From NCBI GenBank assembly GCA_022824145.1, contig JAJEAY010000266.1:1-39847 (forward strand): 39,847 nucleotides of DNA. Direction: 5' to 3'. Positions within the stretch are counted from its first letter, which is position 1, and each line of letters starts with the position of its first letter. This DNA comes from Rhodobacter sp. (GTDB lineage Bacteria > Pseudomonadota > Alphaproteobacteria > Rhodobacterales > Rhodobacteraceae). This document shows, piece after piece, positions 16,710-25,721 of the stretch. The notes below the pieces were generated by a model that was given only the letters and a program-made list of their open reading frames with translations, ran no database searches and was not told the origin of the DNA. The position numbers were made by a program, and so were the translations under genes.

Positions 16710-18002
16710 TCATCCCGTACTGCTGGCTTCAAGCGCATCCTCCAGCGTGCGAAGTCCGGTTTTCGGCGACTGAACCAGAACCGCCATGTTTCCGGGTCTG
16801 TGCTCGTTGCGGCGCATCTTCACATGCGCGGCGGGTATTTCCGCCCATGGGAACACTTCCGACATGCACGGATCCAGCCGGCGTTCGACCATCAGTCTGT
16901 TCGCTGCCGCTGCCTGCTTCAGATGCGCGAAGTGGCTGCCCTGCACCCGTTTCTGGTGCATCCACAGATAACGCGCATCCAGCGTCAGATTGTACCCGGT
17001 CGTGCCTGCGCAGATGACGACCATTCCGCCTTTCTTCACGACAAACGTGGAAACCGGAAAGGTTGACTCGCCTGGATGTTCAAACACCATGTCGACGTTG
17101 ACGCCTTTGCCGGTGATGTCCCAGATCGCTTTGCCGAACCTGCGGACTTCGCTGAACCAGCGGCGGTATTCCTCGGTGTTCACCTCCGGAAGCTGGCCCC
17201 AGCAGCTGAAATCACGCCGGTTGATCACGCCCCTGGCGCCAAGGTCCATTACGAAGTCGCGTTTGCTTTCATCGGAGATAACCCCGATGGCGTTGCCTCC
17301 CGCTGTGTTGACAAGCTGGATGGCGTAGGATCCCAAGCCTCCCGACGCACCCCAGACGAGCACGTTCTGACCCGGTTTCAGTTCATGCGGATGGTGGCCG
17401 AACAGCATTCTGTAAGCTGTGGCCAGCGTAAGCGTGTAACAGGCGCTCTCCTCCCATGTCAGATGCCGTGGGCGATCCATGAGCTGCTGGGCCTGTACGC
17501 AGGTGAACTGGGCGAACGATCCATCGGGCGTTTCGTAACCCCAGATCCGTTGGCTGGACGACAGCATCGGGTCGCCACCGTTGCATTCCTCATCGTCGCC
17601 ATCGTCCTGGTTGCAGTGGATCACGACCTCGTCGCCCACTTTCCAGCTCTTTACCTTGCGGCCGACAGCCCAGACGATGCCCGATGCGTCCGATCCGGCG
17701 ATGTGGTAATCGGCCTTGTGGACGTCAAATGGACTGATGGGAATGCCGAGACCCGCCCACACGCCGTTGTAGTTGACGCCGGCGGCCATCACGAGCACCA
17801 GCACTTCATGGCTGTCCGGTTTCGGGACGTCGACGACTTCCAGCTTCATTGCCTGGTCCGGTTCGCCGTGCCGCTCGCGGCGGATCGCCCAGGCATGCAT
17901 TTTTTCAGGTACGTAACCCATTGGCGGCATTTCGCCGACCGCGTAGAGTTCCTGTTCCGGCGCTTCGTATGTTGCCGGAAGAGGATTCTGATCGGGTGCC
18001 AT
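16710..18002 (-). CDS. ccr: Crotonyl-CoA carboxylase/reductase Ccr
   Basis: A 430-residue medium-chain reductase that carries out NADPH-dependent reductive carboxylation of crotonyl-CoA to ethylmalonyl-CoA, the key step of the ethylmalonyl-CoA pathway. It shows MHAWAIRRERHGEPDQAM, GVNYNGVWAGLG, the long family insert around HCNQDDGDDEECNGGDPM, and the dinucleotide site VWGASGGLGSYAIQL. The CO2-pocket region (VFEHPGESTFPVS) is present. ATG 18002 is favoured over ATG 18023 because AAGGAGA lies 8-12 bases before it. It is divergent from ecm, which acts two steps later. Confidence 0.97.
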   Translation of the reverse strand: MAPDQNPLPATYEAPEQELYAVGEMPPMGYVPEKMHAWAIRRERHGEPDQAMKLEVVDVPKPDSHEVLVLVMAAGVNYNGVWAGLGIPISPFDVHKADYHIAGSDASGIVWAVGRKVKSWKVGDEVVIHCNQDDGDDEECNGGDPMLSSSQRIWGYETPDGSFAQFTCVQAQQLMDRPRHLTWEESACYTLTLATAYRMLFGHHPHELKPGQNVLVWGASGGLGSYAIQLVNTAGGNAIGVISDESKRDFVMDLGARGVINRRDFSCWGQLPEVNTEEYRRWFSEVRRFGKAIWDITGKGVNVDMVFEHPGESTFPVSTFVVKKGGMVVICAGTTGYNLTLDARYLWMHQKRVQGSHFAHLKQAAAANRLMVERRLDPCMSEVFPWAEIPAAHVKMRRNEHRPGNMAVLVQSPKTGLRTLEDALEASSTG

Positions 18003-19005
18003 GGCGCTCTCTCCTTGGTCCATCTGCGTTGCCGCACCGCAGAATCGGGGCGGGACTTGCGAGTCGCATTAAGTGCGGTCGGGTAACATTGCAACCGATC
18101 AGGCGCTGATTTTGAAATTTTATGTCATTCCGGATTCGTTGAGACGGAAGAAGCTCTGCTGCATTGCCGCATACAGCGCCTGCACTCACCGGTTCGGGGC
18201 CCGTTCCGGAGCGGTTGCTGCTGCATGCAAACAGTAACGGGCCTGCGTGCGTCTTTCCTCAGCCGGGATTCGATTCGGGTCAAGGTTTGGTAAGTTGGTC
18301 GAATCCAGCCTCCACGGCGCCTGTGCTTGCACCAAGCACAGACGGTTGGGCTTCAGTTTGTTTTGGCGGGTGCTGATCGGTTGGTTCGGCTTTCGGTCCG
18401 CCATCAAGGACGAACTGGCAGGATCATGAAGGTTGAGCCAGAACCATGAAGCCCTCCGGCCATTCAACGCGGAAACGCACGATTCGGCTTTCAGTGATAA
18501 GTGCGTTAAAATAGGAGGTTATGCGGGCACCGATGCGAGCGGCGCTGCGGTCGCCACTTCGCTCAGGCGCTCAGCGCTGCGCTGTTGCCGACGGTTTGTC
18601 TGCATGATGGCGATTGCCGGACTTTGGCGATGACGGGCGTTGACGAGAGATCGGCGCAGGCATTCAAATGCTCCTCTGATACCGCATCCAATCAGGGCCG
18701 TCCGCAGCGTGGCTGACCGGCGGGCGGCAGAATTCACTGGCATTGCCGTCATTGGACGCCGCTTGCGCCGAACACCTGGTCCAATGCCGCTGCGCCGATC
18801 CTTGGGCCGTGACTTCGTGAGGGATGTATCCCAAATTCCGGCATGGGCTTCCGGGCCGGGTTGCGTCACGGGAATTCCGCTTCGGCATCGAACCCATTTT
18901 TGAATCGCTGAATTCTGCAATGCAGCACATTGACAGCGCCACAAAATTCCAAGTATCACGCCTCAAACGTAATTAAATTGCCGAACCGACAAGCCGAGGC
19001 ATCGC
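18003..19005. promoter_or_regulatory. 1-kb divergent ccr/ecm intergenic region
   Basis: No convincing gene was found on either strand; the open frames are Arg/Ser-rich shadow-like sequences without ribosome sites. The region must hold the promoters of ccr (minus) and ecm (plus). The last 50 bp before ecm are A+T-rich (CAAACGTAATTAAATTGCC). An unusual perfect hairpin lies at 18321-18341. The length is large for a simple divergent promoter region, so a leader or small RNA is possible. Confidence 0.5.
18321..18341. terminator. Perfect 9-bp hairpin in the ccr/ecm gap
   Basis: CTGTGCTTG, a CAC loop, then CAAGCACAG form a perfect 9-bp stem. About 15 bases later on the plus strand comes a T-rich tract (TTTGTTTT). 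It could end a small transcript made from upstream, or be an operator-like palindrome. There is no gene directly before it. Confidence 0.35.
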
Positions 19006-20973
19006 ATGACCGAAACACACCGTGACCGTCCGTGGCTCTTTCGTACCTATGCCGGACACTCCACCGCGAAAGCCTCGAACGAATTGTTCCGCAGCAATCT
19101 GGCGAACGGCCAGACGGGCCTGTCTGTCGCATTCGATCTGCCGACCCAGACCGGCTACGACAGCGACCATGAACTTGCGCGGGGCGAGGTCGGCAAGGTG
19201 GGGGTTCCGATCGCCCATCTAGGCGACATGCGCGCTCTCTTCGACCAAATTCCTCTCGACAGAGCGAACACTTCGATGACGATCAATGCCACGGCCCCTT
19301 GGCTGCTCGCACTCTACATTGCCGTTGCCGAAGAGCAGGGCGCCGATGTGAGTGCGCTTCAGGGAACGGTCCAGAACGACATCATCAAGGAATACCTTTC
19401 CCGCGGAACCTATGTCTGTCCGCCGCGGCCGAGCCTGCGCATGGTTACCGATATCGTGGCATATACCTGCGAACACCTTCCCCGCTGGAATCCAATGAAC
19501 GTCTGCAGCTACCATCTGCAGGAAGCAGGCGCGACGCCGGAACAGGAACTCGCCTTCGCATTGGCAACCGCGACTGCCGTTCTTGACGACCTCAAAGGGA
19601 AGGTCGCGTCCGAGCGATTTCCGGAAATGGTTGGCAGAATCTCCTTTTTCGTAAATGCGGGCATCCGGTTTGTCACCGAGATGTGCAAAATGCGCGCGTT
19701 TGTCGAGCTCTGGGACGAGATCGCCAGTGACCGCTATGGAATTGAAGACCCCAGGCTCCGGAGATTCCGGTACGGCGTTCAGGTCAACTCACTCGGCCTT
19801 ACCGAGCAGCAGCCGGAAAACAACGTTTCCCGAATTCTTATCGAAATGCTCGCGGTCACGCTGTCAAAGAACGCGCGTGCCCGTGCGGTCCAGCTCCCGG
19901 CCTGGAACGAGGCGCTTGGCCTGCCGAGACCTTGGGACCAGCAATGGTCGCTCAGAATGCAGCAGATCCTCGCTTACGAGACCGACCTTCTTGAATACGG
20001 TGATCTGTTCGACGGAAGCCAGGCTGTGGCAGGAAAGGTCGAGGAGCTCAAGGAAGGCGCCCGCGGGGAGCTTGCGCAGATTGATGCGATGGGTGGTGCG
20101 ATAGAGGCGATCGGTTACATGAAACGCCAGCTTGTGGAATCAAACTCCGCAAGGATTGCGAAGATAGAGGCAGGGGAGACAACGGTAGTCGGCGTCAACC
20201 GGTTCACCGGCGGGGAACGGTCACCGCTTCCCAGCGGTCCGGAGGCGATTATCGTGACCGACCCGAAGGCGGAATCGGAGCAGATCGCGCGACTTGATGA
20301 ATGGCGCGCATCCCGGAACGGCGTCGCTGTCCACAAGGCTCTGGAGGCGTTGCGATGCGCTGCCGCCAGCGGCGGAAATCTCATGCCGCCGAGCATCGCC
20401 GCGGCAAAGGCCGGCGTGACCACAGGTGAATGGGGAGACGTCGTCCGCGAAGCCTTCGGGCTGTATCGCGCACCGACCGGGGTGTCCGCGAGTCCATCGA
20501 ACCGTATCGAGAATCTTGACCGGATCCGCACCGCCGTTGACACCGCCTCCCGCCGCCTCGGCCGCCGCCTCAGACTGCTTGTCGGAAAACCGGGTCTTGA
20601 CGGCCATTCAAACGGCGCCGAGCAGATTGCGGCCCGTGCCCGCGACTGTGGAATCGAGATTGATTACGAAGGGATCCGCCTGACGCCGAGCGAAATTGTT
20701 TCCTCCTGCAAGGCAGACCCGCCACACGTTCTTGGACTGTCCATCCTTTCGGGAAGCCATATTCACCTAATGGAAGAACTGATGGAACGGCTCAGGGATG
20801 CCGATCTGGACCATATTCCGGTGATTGTTGGGGGAATCGTTCCAGAGGAGGACGCAAATCGCCTTCTCGCCCTTGGCGTCGCAAAAGTTTACACTCCAAA
20901 AGACTTCGATCTTACACGGATTATGTTCGATATCGTCGAACTGGCGGAGCCTCAGCCGGTCGCCGCCGAGTGA
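19006..20973 (+). CDS. ecm: Ethylmalonyl-CoA mutase Ecm
   Basis: A 655-residue coenzyme-B12-dependent mutase converting (2R)-ethylmalonyl-CoA to methylsuccinyl-CoA. The N-terminal TIM-barrel substrate domain has GQTGLSVAFDLPTQTGYDSD, GTVQNDIIKEYLSRGTYVCPP and NPMNVCSYHLQEAGA. The C-terminal cobalamin domain has D532-x-H534-x2-G537 (KPGLDGHSNGAEQ), LSILSGSHI and VGGIVPEED. The single-chain length fits the Ecm clade rather than canonical methylmalonyl-CoA mutase (over 700 residues). Its position opposite ccr supports Ecm. ATG 19006 follows CCGAGGC. A G/C hairpin lies after the stop. Confidence 0.95.
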   Translation: MTETHRDRPWLFRTYAGHSTAKASNELFRSNLANGQTGLSVAFDLPTQTGYDSDHELARGEVGKVGVPIAHLGDMRALFDQIPLDRANTSMTINATAPWLLALYIAVAEEQGADVSALQGTVQNDIIKEYLSRGTYVCPPRPSLRMVTDIVAYTCEHLPRWNPMNVCSYHLQEAGATPEQELAFALATATAVLDDLKGKVASERFPEMVGRISFFVNAGIRFVTEMCKMRAFVELWDEIASDRYGIEDPRLRRFRYGVQVNSLGLTEQQPENNVSRILIEMLAVTLSKNARARAVQLPAWNEALGLPRPWDQQWSLRMQQILAYETDLLEYGDLFDGSQAVAGKVEELKEGARGELAQIDAMGGAIEAIGYMKRQLVESNSARIAKIEAGETTVVGVNRFTGGERSPLPSGPEAIIVTDPKAESEQIARLDEWRASRNGVAVHKALEALRCAAASGGNLMPPSIAAAKAGVTTGEWGDVVREAFGLYRAPTGVSASPSNRIENLDRIRTAVDTASRRLGRRLRLLVGKPGLDGHSNGAEQIAARARDCGIEIDYEGIRLTPSEIVSSCKADPPHVLGLSILSGSHIHLMEELMERLRDADLDHIPVIVGGIVPEEDANRLLALGVAKVYTPKDFDLTRIMFDIVELAEPQPVAAE

Positions 20974-21005
20974 CAGAAGCAGCGACTGAGGCGGAATCCG
21001 CTGAC

Positions 21006-21032
21006 GCGGCTGAGCTGACGGAAGTCAGCCGC
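21006..21032 (+). terminator. Hairpin downstream of ecm
   Basis: GCGGCTGA pairs with TCAGCCGC across an 11-base loop. The alternative, tighter fold is GCTGAC-GGAA-GTCAGC, with a stable tetraloop. It starts 33 bp past the ecm stop. No T-run follows, so termination could be weak or Rho-assisted, or the hairpin may protect the mRNA 3' end. Confidence 0.45.
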
Positions 21033-21195
21033 TAGAGCAGGCCAAAGTGCTCCCCATCACCCCGGCCCTGCGAAAAACAGACCACCGGTTCCGCGCCTCG
21101 AAAAGTCGATGAATGTGCATACGAACGGTGGTGCAGTTCCTGAACGGATATGCTCTGTTGGGAATGGCGGAAACGGCATAGGGAGAGCTGGCTGA

Positions 21196-21900
21196 ATGAC
21201 CATCCATATCGGAGCGGGCAAAGGCGACATCGCCGAGACAGTGCTTTTGCCCGGAGATCCTTACAGAGCGAAATGGGCTGCGGAGAAGTTTCTGGATTCC
21301 CCGAAGAAAGTGAATGAAGTCAGAGGTATGCTTGGCTATACAGGAACGTGGAACGGTCATCGCGTAACCGTTCACGGTTCTGGAATGGGCATGCCGAGCC
21401 TAAGCATCTACGTCAACGAGCTCATGCGTGACTATGGTGCAAGAACCCTGATTCGAATCGGTTCCACCGGTGCGATGCAGCCGAACGTCCGTCTTCGGGA
21501 TATTGTGCTGGCGATGACCGCGTCTTCGGTCTCGACTCCATCCTCCACGATCTTCAGAAGCCTGAATTTCGCTCCATGCGCCGACTGGGGTCTGTTGCAG
21601 GCCGCCGCAGTGTCTGCGGAGAAACATGGCTTCCGGACGCATATCGGCGGAATTTATTCCTCAGACACGTTTTATGACGAGCGCGACGACATTCTGGAGC
21701 AGATGGTGCGGCATGGAATTCTTGCGGTCGAGATGGAAACCGCGGAACTTTACACTCTTGCCGCACGTCATCATGCCCGGGCACTGTCGGTTCTGACGGT
21801 TTCAGATCATCTGCAGACCCGTGAGCAACTTCACTCCGAAGACCGCGAGAGATCCTTTGGCGACATGGTGCTGGTCGCACTTGAGGCGGCGTTCTCCTGA
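21196..21900 (+). CDS. deoD: Purine-nucleoside phosphorylase DeoD
   Basis: A 234-residue trimeric/hexameric PNP that splits purine (deoxy)ribonucleosides with phosphate. It contains MPGDP-like [25 protein letters not shown] (phosphate and ribose site), [17 protein letters not shown] (ribose contacts) and [12 protein letters not shown], all aligning with E. coli DeoD as I recall it. GGGAGA precedes ATG 21196. Its last 70 bp overlap, tail to tail, the DUF1989 gene on the other strand. Confidence 0.95.
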   Translation: MTIHIGAGKGDIAETVLLPGDPYRAKWAAEKFLDSPKKVNEVRGMLGYTGTWNGHRVTVHGSGMGMPSLSIYVNELMRDYGARTLIRIGSTGAMQPNVRLRDIVLAMTASSVSTPSSTIFRSLNFAPCADWGLLQAAAVSAEKHGFRTHIGGIYSSDTFYDERDDILEQMVRHGILAVEMETAELYTLAARHHARALSVLTVSDHLQTREQLHSEDRERSFGDMVLVALEAAFS

Positions 21901-22742
21901 ATTCCGTGTCCGCGCGAATATCCGTTGGGTAGTGGCGGACTCCAGTTCTCCGGGCTTTCGCCGGCCGATGCGAACACCTCCACGAGCAAAGGGTGGCAGG
22001 TCGCCTCGTCGCTGGAATGTGTGGATGAGCAGTCTCCGCCGGGACACGCGCTCAGCGCTCCCAGCAGATCGATTTCGGCTAAGAACTCAATATAGTCTCC
22101 GCGCCGTGCCGGGCTGGCCTTCATGAAATACTGTCCGGTGTCTCGGGTGAAACCAGTGCACATGAACACGTTGAGAACGTCGTGAACATGCAGTTCGGCT
22201 TGCTGGACCGGGAGTCCTGTTTCATTCGCGAGGGCGCGGGCGAGGTTCGAATGGCAGCAATGGTGATACTCGTTCCCCGACAGCAGATGCTGGGTATAGG
22301 GATCACAACGCGTACCGATCACATCGTGCACACCGCCGCCAAACATGTCGAAACCGTACCAATCAAGGGTATCGTGAACGATCGTCGCCATCGGCCGCAG
22401 ATAGGGTAGGCAGGACCAGAGTCGGTCGCCAGTATCGAGATGCGTGCCATGCAGCGCGCGGGTCTTGCCCGAATAGAAATGCTCGGAAAGGTTGTTCGCC
22501 GACCAGAGATTGAGATCGCCGACCTGGGTGCCCTCCATGCAGGAAATGCGAAAGAACTGTCCTGCCGCCACGCGGAATGCACCGCCGTCGCGGGGCGCAA
22601 CGATTCGCTCCCCGATCTTTTCGGCCGCGGTTCTGGCTATTCTATAGGCGGCTATGTCTGGAGTCTGCAGAGCGTCGCTCCCGTAGACGATGACGGGTTT
22701 GACGGAACGGCGAACTTCGGCGTCATCGGGTTTTCCCGACAT
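21831..22742 (-). CDS. DUF1989 / urea-carboxylase-associated family protein
   Basis: A 303-residue protein of the DUF1989 family, known beside urea carboxylase genes and of uncertain chemistry. Landmarks are [46 protein letters not shown] and [17 protein letters not shown], which include conserved His/Cys that could bind metal. ATG 22742 is chosen for AGGGA 8-12 bases before it; the frame extends to 22808. The family core seems to end near NGYSRGHG. The final about 22 residues are an extra Ser/Thr-rich tail encoded opposite the end of deoD. There are no urea-carboxylase genes in the window. Confidence 0.9.
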   Translation of the reverse strand: MSGKPDDAEVRRSVKPVIVYGSDALQTPDIAAYRIARTAAEKIGERIVAPRDGGAFRVAAGQFFRISCMEGTQVGDLNLWSANNLSEHFYSGKTRALHGTHLDTGDRLWSCLPYLRPMATIVHDTLDWYGFDMFGGGVHDVIGTRCDPYTQHLLSGNEYHHCCHSNLARALANETGLPVQQAELHVHDVLNVFMCTGFTRDTGQYFMKASPARRGDYIEFLAEIDLLGALSACPGGDCSSTHSSDEATCHPLLVEVFASAGESPENWSPPLPNGYSRGHGIQENAASSATSTMSPKDLSRSSE

Positions 22743-22803
22743 GGCGGTGTCCCTGGTCTGGCATTGACTGACTGTCTGTGTTATCGCCCCGCTGAGTTCG
22801 GGT

Positions 22804-23085
22804 GACAAGGTTGCAGAACGGATTCAGGACGCAGTAGGCATCGAAATCCGGCAATGCGGCTATGGTTACGGGGGCACATCAGGCATCGGGCTGGAAACTG
22901 TCCGCCTTCTGAGGAATTCTGGCCTCAAGGCAGCGGCCGCCGATCTGCTTGGGCTGGTGCTGGAGAAATTGGCCGCGGAACCAGGCGACATGCCGGCCGT
23001 TCCAACAGAAGTAGCGGATCTGGAGCAGTTCCAGGAACTGAAAACGCAGGTCCAGAACGGACTCGGGCCGATTCATGTGCCGTAA
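22804..23085 (+). pseudogene. Truncated SDR dehydrogenase relic (N-terminal part only)
   Basis: One plus-strand frame reads GGTSGIGLETVRLLRNSGLK, then PAVPTEVADLEQFQEL, then LGPIHVP and a TAA at 23083. This is the N-terminal Rossmann half of a classical SDR, where TGGTSGIG, V-x-D-V-x-D and G-x-I-x-V-L-V-N-N-A-G would be expected. It stops exactly where LVNNAG should follow and has no start codon upstream, since TGA closes the frame at about 22767. It is therefore a gene fragment left by deletion or rearrangement. Confidence 0.6.
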
Positions 23086-23236
23086 GCTTTAGGAAAGGAT
23101 CTGGTTTCATCCGTGGTGGATCCCCGGCCGCGGATCAACCGCACGGAATGACTGGCTTGGGAAATCCAAGAGGGCATAAGGCGCGGTCGTTCCAGCCAAG
23201 CGATGGGCAACAGCCAGCACCAATGATGGATTCACA

Positions 23237-24400
23237 TTAGCTTCCGCGCTTCATCGTCTCGACGGAAAGTATCGTCGGAAGATGGCGTGCGATTTCGGTC
23301 CAGGTCTCGCCCTCGTCGGTGCTGGCAAAGACCGATCCAGTGTTTGTGCCGAAATACACACCTGCAGGGTCGGCGGAATCAACAGCCATTGCCTGGCGAA
23401 GGACTGTGAAAAAGCAGTTGCGTTCCGGAAGGCCACTCCTTTTCGCGGTCCAGCTGACACCGCCGTCACTGGTTTTCCAGACTGCGGCGGACGCGCCCGG
23501 CGGAAAGCGGCCTTGGGAGTCGCCGTTGAGTGGAACAACCCAGACGGTTCCCGGATCCCTCGGGTGAACGGCAATCGGAAATCCAAAGGTCGACGGAAGT
23601 CCTTCTGTGATGTCGTGCCAGCTTCGTCCGCCGTCGGGACTGCGGTAAACCCCGTGATGGTTCTGCTGATAGAGCAGGTCGCCGGTGACAATGGGCGCCC
23701 GCATCATATTGTGGACACAGTGGCCGGTTTCGCCGTCTCTTGGCCCCGCAGGATGGTCGTGATGCTGGCACGCGTCGGCGTTAGCTAGCCTGTTGCGTCG
23801 TTCCCAACTCGTGCCGCCGTCCTCGGTAGCAAACACGCCGGCGGCCGAGATTCCGATCCACATTCTTTCTGCATTCATGGGGTCTGGGACGATTGTGTGC
23901 AGCACCAGCCCTGCCGCGCCCGGGTTCCAGTCTTCGCGTGACGGGTGGTTGGCCAGCCCCTCCACACGTTCCCACTTCTTGCCGCCATCGGCGCTGCAGT
24001 AGAGCGCGGCGGGTTTCGCCCCGGCCCAAAGCGTTCCATGGGAATATCCGAGCGACCAAATCGCTTTGGCCTCTCCCGTGAATGGGGCATCCACCGGTTC
24101 CCAGTTGAACATCTCGGCGACGTCTGGATCGCTTGCCGCCCATTCGTCCATCTCGCCCGTGGCCAGTTTCGAGAGTGACCAGGTTTCGCCGCCATCGTCA
24201 GTCCGCCAGACGCCTGCGCCGTTCCAGTCGCCACCACCTCCAGCCCAAATGACGCGTGTTTCGGGATCGCCGACGACATGGTTGATTGGCCAACCTTCGC
24301 AATGCGGACCGCTCAATGACCACTCCGCCCGGTCCTTGCATGAGGAGAGAAAAAACGCCCCTTTGGTGGTCCCTATCATTACGGTCGTCCGGTCCGACAT
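23237..24400 (-). CDS. BNR-repeat (sialidase/VPS10-type beta-propeller) protein
   Basis: A 387-residue protein with six Asp-box motifs S/T-x-D-x-G-x-x-W: TDDGGETW, SADGGKKW, TEDGGTSW, SPDGGRSW, TSDGGVSW and STDEGETW, spaced through the chain as in a beta-propeller. There is no signal peptide, so it is probably cytoplasmic. The Arg triad of true sialidases was not identified, so the generic database name 'exo-alpha-sialidase' would be misleading. A His-rich stretch (ACQHHDHPAG) lies near the middle. GGAGCG precedes ATG 24400. Function unknown. Confidence 0.85.
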   Translation of the reverse strand: MSDRTTVMIGTTKGAFFLSSCKDRAEWSLSGPHCEGWPINHVVGDPETRVIWAGGGGDWNGAGVWRTDDGGETWSLSKLATGEMDEWAASDPDVAEMFNWEPVDAPFTGEAKAIWSLGYSHGTLWAGAKPAALYCSADGGKKWERVEGLANHPSREDWNPGAAGLVLHTIVPDPMNAERMWIGISAAGVFATEDGGTSWERRNRLANADACQHHDHPAGPRDGETGHCVHNMMRAPIVTGDLLYQQNHHGVYRSPDGGRSWHDITEGLPSTFGFPIAVHPRDPGTVWVVPLNGDSQGRFPPGASAAVWKTSDGGVSWTAKRSGLPERNCFFTVLRQAMAVDSADPAGVYFGTNTGSVFASTDEGETWTEIARHLPTILSVETMKRGS

Positions 24401-24861
24401 TTTTTCTCGCGCTCCTCGAATTCGTCACGCGAAATTAGCACGGAGTCAGACCCGAAACAAAGGGTCCCATTGGAAACAGTAAGTTTAATGCGCAGTGGCT
24501 GCCCGGGTAAATCGAGGATCTCGGAGCCGTTGGAGAAGTGGGACGAAGCGCTAGGACCACGGCCGCAAGATGTAAAGGCGGTGGGATCGGACAGTTTTTT
24601 TTCGGCTCGGCCAGCCGCGCCAGGGTCTTGCGCCGCCCTCAGAGCAGGATTACCCTCGAGCCCGCTGCAACCGATGCCGGTTCCTGTGCGGAGTCTCCGT
24701 ACCGGAGAGGCAGAAGGCGCTGCCGCCCCGACGGAAGGGCAGGGTGTTGCGTCTCAGATTGGAAGTGGGGAGACAACGCGAATCCGGTTGAATGCGTTCT
24801 ACCGTCATGATCCGATGACGAAATACAACAGAACACGTTCGTTTGTGCGTATAGCACTCGT
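24401..24861. other. Noncoding junction between core genes and low-G+C island
   Basis: No supportable gene in 460 bp. It contains a T8 run at about 24595-24602 (GGACAG followed by T's) without a clear stem before it. Composition changes from G+C-rich to A/T-richer towards 24800, marking the left edge of an island. No tRNA or att-like repeat was recognised. Confidence 0.5.
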
Positions 24862-25317
24862 ATGAACGCAGATGGAAATGGATTGCTGTCGAAAATGACT
24901 GATCGATTGTATGACTGCCTAGACACCTTCGAAATGCGCATCGCAATTGCGCAGAATAAGCTAGGTGTCTCCCAGCCAAATTTGTCACAAGCGTTCGGAA
25001 TCTCGCTTCGCACCTACCAAAACAATGATCTGGGCAAACGCACAATACCGGTCGCAGCGCGGGCTGATCTGAACCGCAGACCCGACGTGTACCCGAACTG
25101 GATTCTCGTGGATGTTGAAGATGTCCGGTTGAAGCATGATTTGGCGGCACCGGAGGAATTCGAAGTCGCGCAGGACAAGTACTTATCCGGTTTCGGAACA
25201 GAGCTTAAGACCGAACAGCGCAGAGCGATTGCTGTGCACTGGCAACGATCCGTTCTGGAAGGGAAGGAAATCGCAATGTGTGACGTCCACACTTGGACAG
25301 AACTATCGAGAGAATAA
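24862..25317 (+). CDS. Helix-turn-helix (XRE/Cro-like) regulator
   Basis: A 151-residue protein. Residues about 25-65 form a Cro/CI-type helix-turn-helix (RIAIAQNKLGVSQPNLSQAF, then GISLRTYQNNDLGKR with the following PVAARADL). The rest has no recognised domain and contains YLSGFGTELKTEQRRAIAVH. It is the first gene of the low-G+C island and may control the ParB-like/nuclease-like pair beginning 400 bp later. ATG 24862 lacks a clear ribosome site; ATG 24895 is an alternative and keeps the HTH. Confidence 0.7.
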   Translation: MNADGNGLLSKMTDRLYDCLDTFEMRIAIAQNKLGVSQPNLSQAFGISLRTYQNNDLGKRTIPVAARADLNRRPDVYPNWILVDVEDVRLKHDLAAPEEFEVAQDKYLSGFGTELKTEQRRAIAVHWQRSVLEGKEIAMCDVHTWTELSRE

Positions 25318-25320
25318 CGA

Positions 25321-25689
25321 ATGGAACTTAAGCAAACTGAGGCGTCGCAGCGCTACCAACTAGCGGCTACCGAGCAGATGCAGGCCGATATCGGCCGCCA
25401 TTCGCACCCGGTGATGACAATCGCGTGCGTCAGTTCATTAACCTGCCCAATGACCTGTGGCTCGGTGTGCATTTTCTGGAGTGAAGCGAGCATGCCCTCA
25501 CTTCCCCAGCTGGCCACCGCACTGTCTGTCTGCACAATCGCCTTGACGACCCCGGCCTTCGTGCGCTGGCAGTCGGAATCGAAGCCCATTTCTGTCGTCG
25601 CCTACACTCGTAGGAAGCAATCAACGCCACTACGACAGAGACCGAATGAAAATTATAAACGACTTAAGCTAAACCTGTCGCTGGGCTGA
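25321..25689 (+). CDS. Uncertain ORF in the island
   Basis: A 122-codon frame starts 3 bp after the HTH gene stop, with GAGAG a few bases before, so coupling is possible. The protein (MELKQTEASQRYQLAAT then a Cys/Ser/Thr-rich part) has no recognised domain. The opposite strand has a 78-codon frame (25353-25589, starting MGFDSDCQRTKAGVVKAIVQ) whose amino-acid mix is at least as protein-like. Only one is likely real, and either could be a fragment. Confidence 0.25.
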   Translation: MELKQTEASQRYQLAATEQMQADIGRHSHPVMTIACVSSLTCPMTCGSVCIFWSEASMPSLPQLATALSVCTIALTTPAFVRWQSESKPISVVAYTRRKQSTPLRQRPNENYKRLKLNLSLG

Positions 25690-25721
25690 CCATCGAACGC
25701 TAGACAGGGCTGGAGGCCAAA

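Noticed and set aside
17076-18086. 336-codon plus-strand open frame
   Set aside because: Antisense to ccr; no family motif.
23237-24400. True secreted sialidase
   Set aside because: Only the Asp-box repeats are present; no signal peptide and no Arg triad recognised.
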